From positions 1 through 50,820 of the forward strand of contig CALWRB010000026.1 in NCBI GenBank assembly GCA_944383855.1: a DNA stretch of 50,820 nucleotides, in the 5' to 3' direction. The translations under genes and the position numbers were made by a program. Positions 49,750 through 50,820 of this stretch are shown here, in pieces. The stretch is from an uncultured Lachnospiraceae bacterium. Its GTDB lineage: Bacteria > Bacillota > Clostridia > Lachnospirales > Anaerotignaceae. Positions within the stretch are counted from its first letter, which is position 1; the number at the start of each line of letters is the position of its first letter. The notes beneath the pieces were generated by a model that had not been told where the DNA came from, searched no databases, and worked only from the letters and a program-made list of their open reading frames with translations.

Positions 49750-50820
49750 TGAGTACTTTCCAAAAACCGGAACTTTTAGCGCCCGCGGGTGATTTGGAAA
49801 AATTAAAAATCGCGGTATTATATGGCGCGGACGCGGTATATATTGGCGGAGGCGCATACGGATTGCGCGCCAAGGCAAAAAATTTTGATGCTGCACAAAT
49901 GAAGGAAGGCATTGATTTTGCTCATGCACACGGAGTAAAGGTATATGTGACGGCAAATATTTATGCGCACAATGCGGATTTTGAGGGCATGGCGGAATAT
50001 TTTCGTGAAATAGAACAGATGGGTGCGGATGCGGTTTTGATTTCCGATCTTGGTGTTTTTTCTGTTGCGAAACAAGCGGCGCCTTCTTTGGAGATCCACG
50101 TTTCCACCCAAGCGAATAATACGAATTATTTCAGCGCGCGTATGTGGCATCAGTTAGGAGCAAAACGAGTTGTCGTGGCAAGGGAATTGTCTTTGCGTGA
50201 GATCCGTGAAATTCGCGATCATATTCCGTCGGATATGGAAATAGAAGCATTTGTGCATGGCGCAATGTGTATTTCTTACTCCGGCAGATGTCTTTTGAGC
50301 AATTATTTGAGCGGCAGAGATGCGAATAAAGGTGCTTGCGCGCACCCTTGCAGATGGAAATATTATCTGGTGGAAGAAAACAGACCGGGAGAATACATGC
50401 CAATTACGGAAAACGAAAGAGGCACCTATATTTATAACTCCAAAGATCTTTGTATGTTGGATCATATTCCGGATTTGCTGGAAGCGGGAGTATGTAGTCT
50501 GAAGATCGAAGGGCGTATGAAAACACCGTTTTATGTCGGAACAGTCATCAAGGCTTACCGTCAGGCGATCGATGATTATTTTACCGACCCGAAGCTGTAT
50601 GAAAAGAATATTCCGTACTATATGGAAGAAGTTTCCAAAGCCAGCCATAGGGAGTATACGACTGCCTTTTATTATGGAAAACCGGATGGTAATCAGCAGG
50701 TCTATACCAACAATACTTACATCAGAGAGTATGATTTTATCGGTATGGTATTAGAGGACTCCGATCCTGAAACAGGGCTTGCGTGGGTGGAACAGAGAAA
50801 TAAATTTTCTGTTGGAGAAA
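49749..50820 (+). CDS. U32 family protein, probable TrhP (partial, runs off the end)
   Basis: The 357 codons in the window read MSTFQKPELLAPAGDLEKL..., the typical start of U32 'peptidases', with GADAVYIGGGAYGLRAKA. The U32 signature is IEAFVHGAMCISYSGRCLLS (about residue 165-184), and further cysteines follow in GACAHPC. In Bacillus and E. coli, TrhP-type members hydroxylate tRNA wobble uridine using prephenate, feeding the methyltransferase encoded just upstream. The four conserved cysteines likely bind an Fe-S cluster. ATG 49749 overlaps the trmR stop; GTG 49746 is a less likely start. The 3' end lies beyond the window. Confidence 0.9.
   Translation, partial: MSTFQKPELLAPAGDLEKLKIAVLYGADAVYIGGGAYGLRAKAKNFDAAQMKEGIDFAHAHGVKVYVTANIYAHNADFEGMAEYFREIEQMGADAVLISDLGVFSVAKQAAPSLEIHVSTQANNTNYFSARMWHQLGAKRVVVARELSLREIREIRDHIPSDMEIEAFVHGAMCISYSGRCLLSNYLSGRDANKGACAHPCRWKYYLVEENRPGEYMPITENERGTYIYNSKDLCMLDHIPDLLEAGVCSLKIEGRMKTPFYVGTVIKAYRQAIDDYFTDPKLYEKNIPYYMEEVSKASHREYTTAFYYGKPDGNQQVYTNNTYIREYDFIGMVLEDSDPETGLAWVEQRNKFSVGE

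Noticed and set aside
1..50820. CRISPR array, insertion sequence, prophage or integrative element
   Set aside because: No regularly spaced repeats, transposase, integrase, recombinase or phage structural genes were found; the relic patch near tRNA-Ser has no recognisable attachment repeat.

Overview
The window looks like chromosome from an anaerobic, spore-forming member of the Clostridia (Bacillota), probably close to the Lachnospirales. The evidence is a T-box-controlled thrS, an infC-rpmI-rplT operon with an L20-type leader, a four-subunit 2-oxoacid:ferredoxin oxidoreductase, SpoVB-like and GerMN proteins, a tRNA gene without encoded CCA, and strong AGGAGG ribosome binding sites. The genus is not resolved. 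Almost everything is core metabolism and housekeeping. I see no prophage, insertion sequence or CRISPR array.

Layout. 1-5.3 kb: a Rossmann/DUF2520 gene overlapping panB-panC (pantothenate), then a DUF2798 membrane protein, a DUF2148 Cys-rich protein and a CorA-type Mg2+ channel. 5.3-9.0 kb: T-box, thrS, L20 leader, infC (ATT start), rpmI, rplT. 9.0-11.5 kb: a small accessory patch with an SdpI-family protein, a decayed tRNA copy beside an intact tRNA-Ser(CGA), two broken gene relics (one with an SLH domain) and a YegP-like protein. 11.5-16.2 kb: a sigma-54 activator divergent from porCDAB, with an excellent -24/-12 promoter between them. 16.4-19.6 kb: a two-gene ABC importer without its binding protein, then a convergent SpoVB-like flippase. 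19.6-20.9 kb: a candidate structured RNA with its own promoter and terminator, followed by a thioredoxin-reductase-like flavoprotein that lacks the NADPH motif.

21.1-29.5 kb: a complete histidine operon, hisZ-G-D-C-B-H-A-F-IE plus a PHP-type histidinol phosphatase. 29.6-37.9 kb: a D-Ala-D-Ala carboxypeptidase (minus), then a tight plus-strand run comEA, response regulator, sensor kinase, GerMN protein, comEC, holA. 38.0-41.9 kb: FMN riboswitch and ribD-ribE-ribBA-ribH. 41.9-43.5 kb: a DbpA-type DEAD-box helicase (minus). 43.7-44.6 kb: uppP. 44.8-47.7 kb: a minus operon of folC, an unreported 55-residue protein and a zinc-ribbon/TPR membrane protein. 47.9 kb to the end: mltG, trmR and a U32 protein (trhP-like) that runs off the window, matching the tRNA wobble-uridine hydroxylation/methylation locus of Bacillota.

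The most interesting points are the sigma-54 switch on por, the orphan structured RNA before the NADPH-motif-less flavoprotein, the small protein between folC and the TPR gene, and the relic patch at the tRNA-Ser gene. Promoters, terminators and starts were read by eye. No database search or folding calculation was run.
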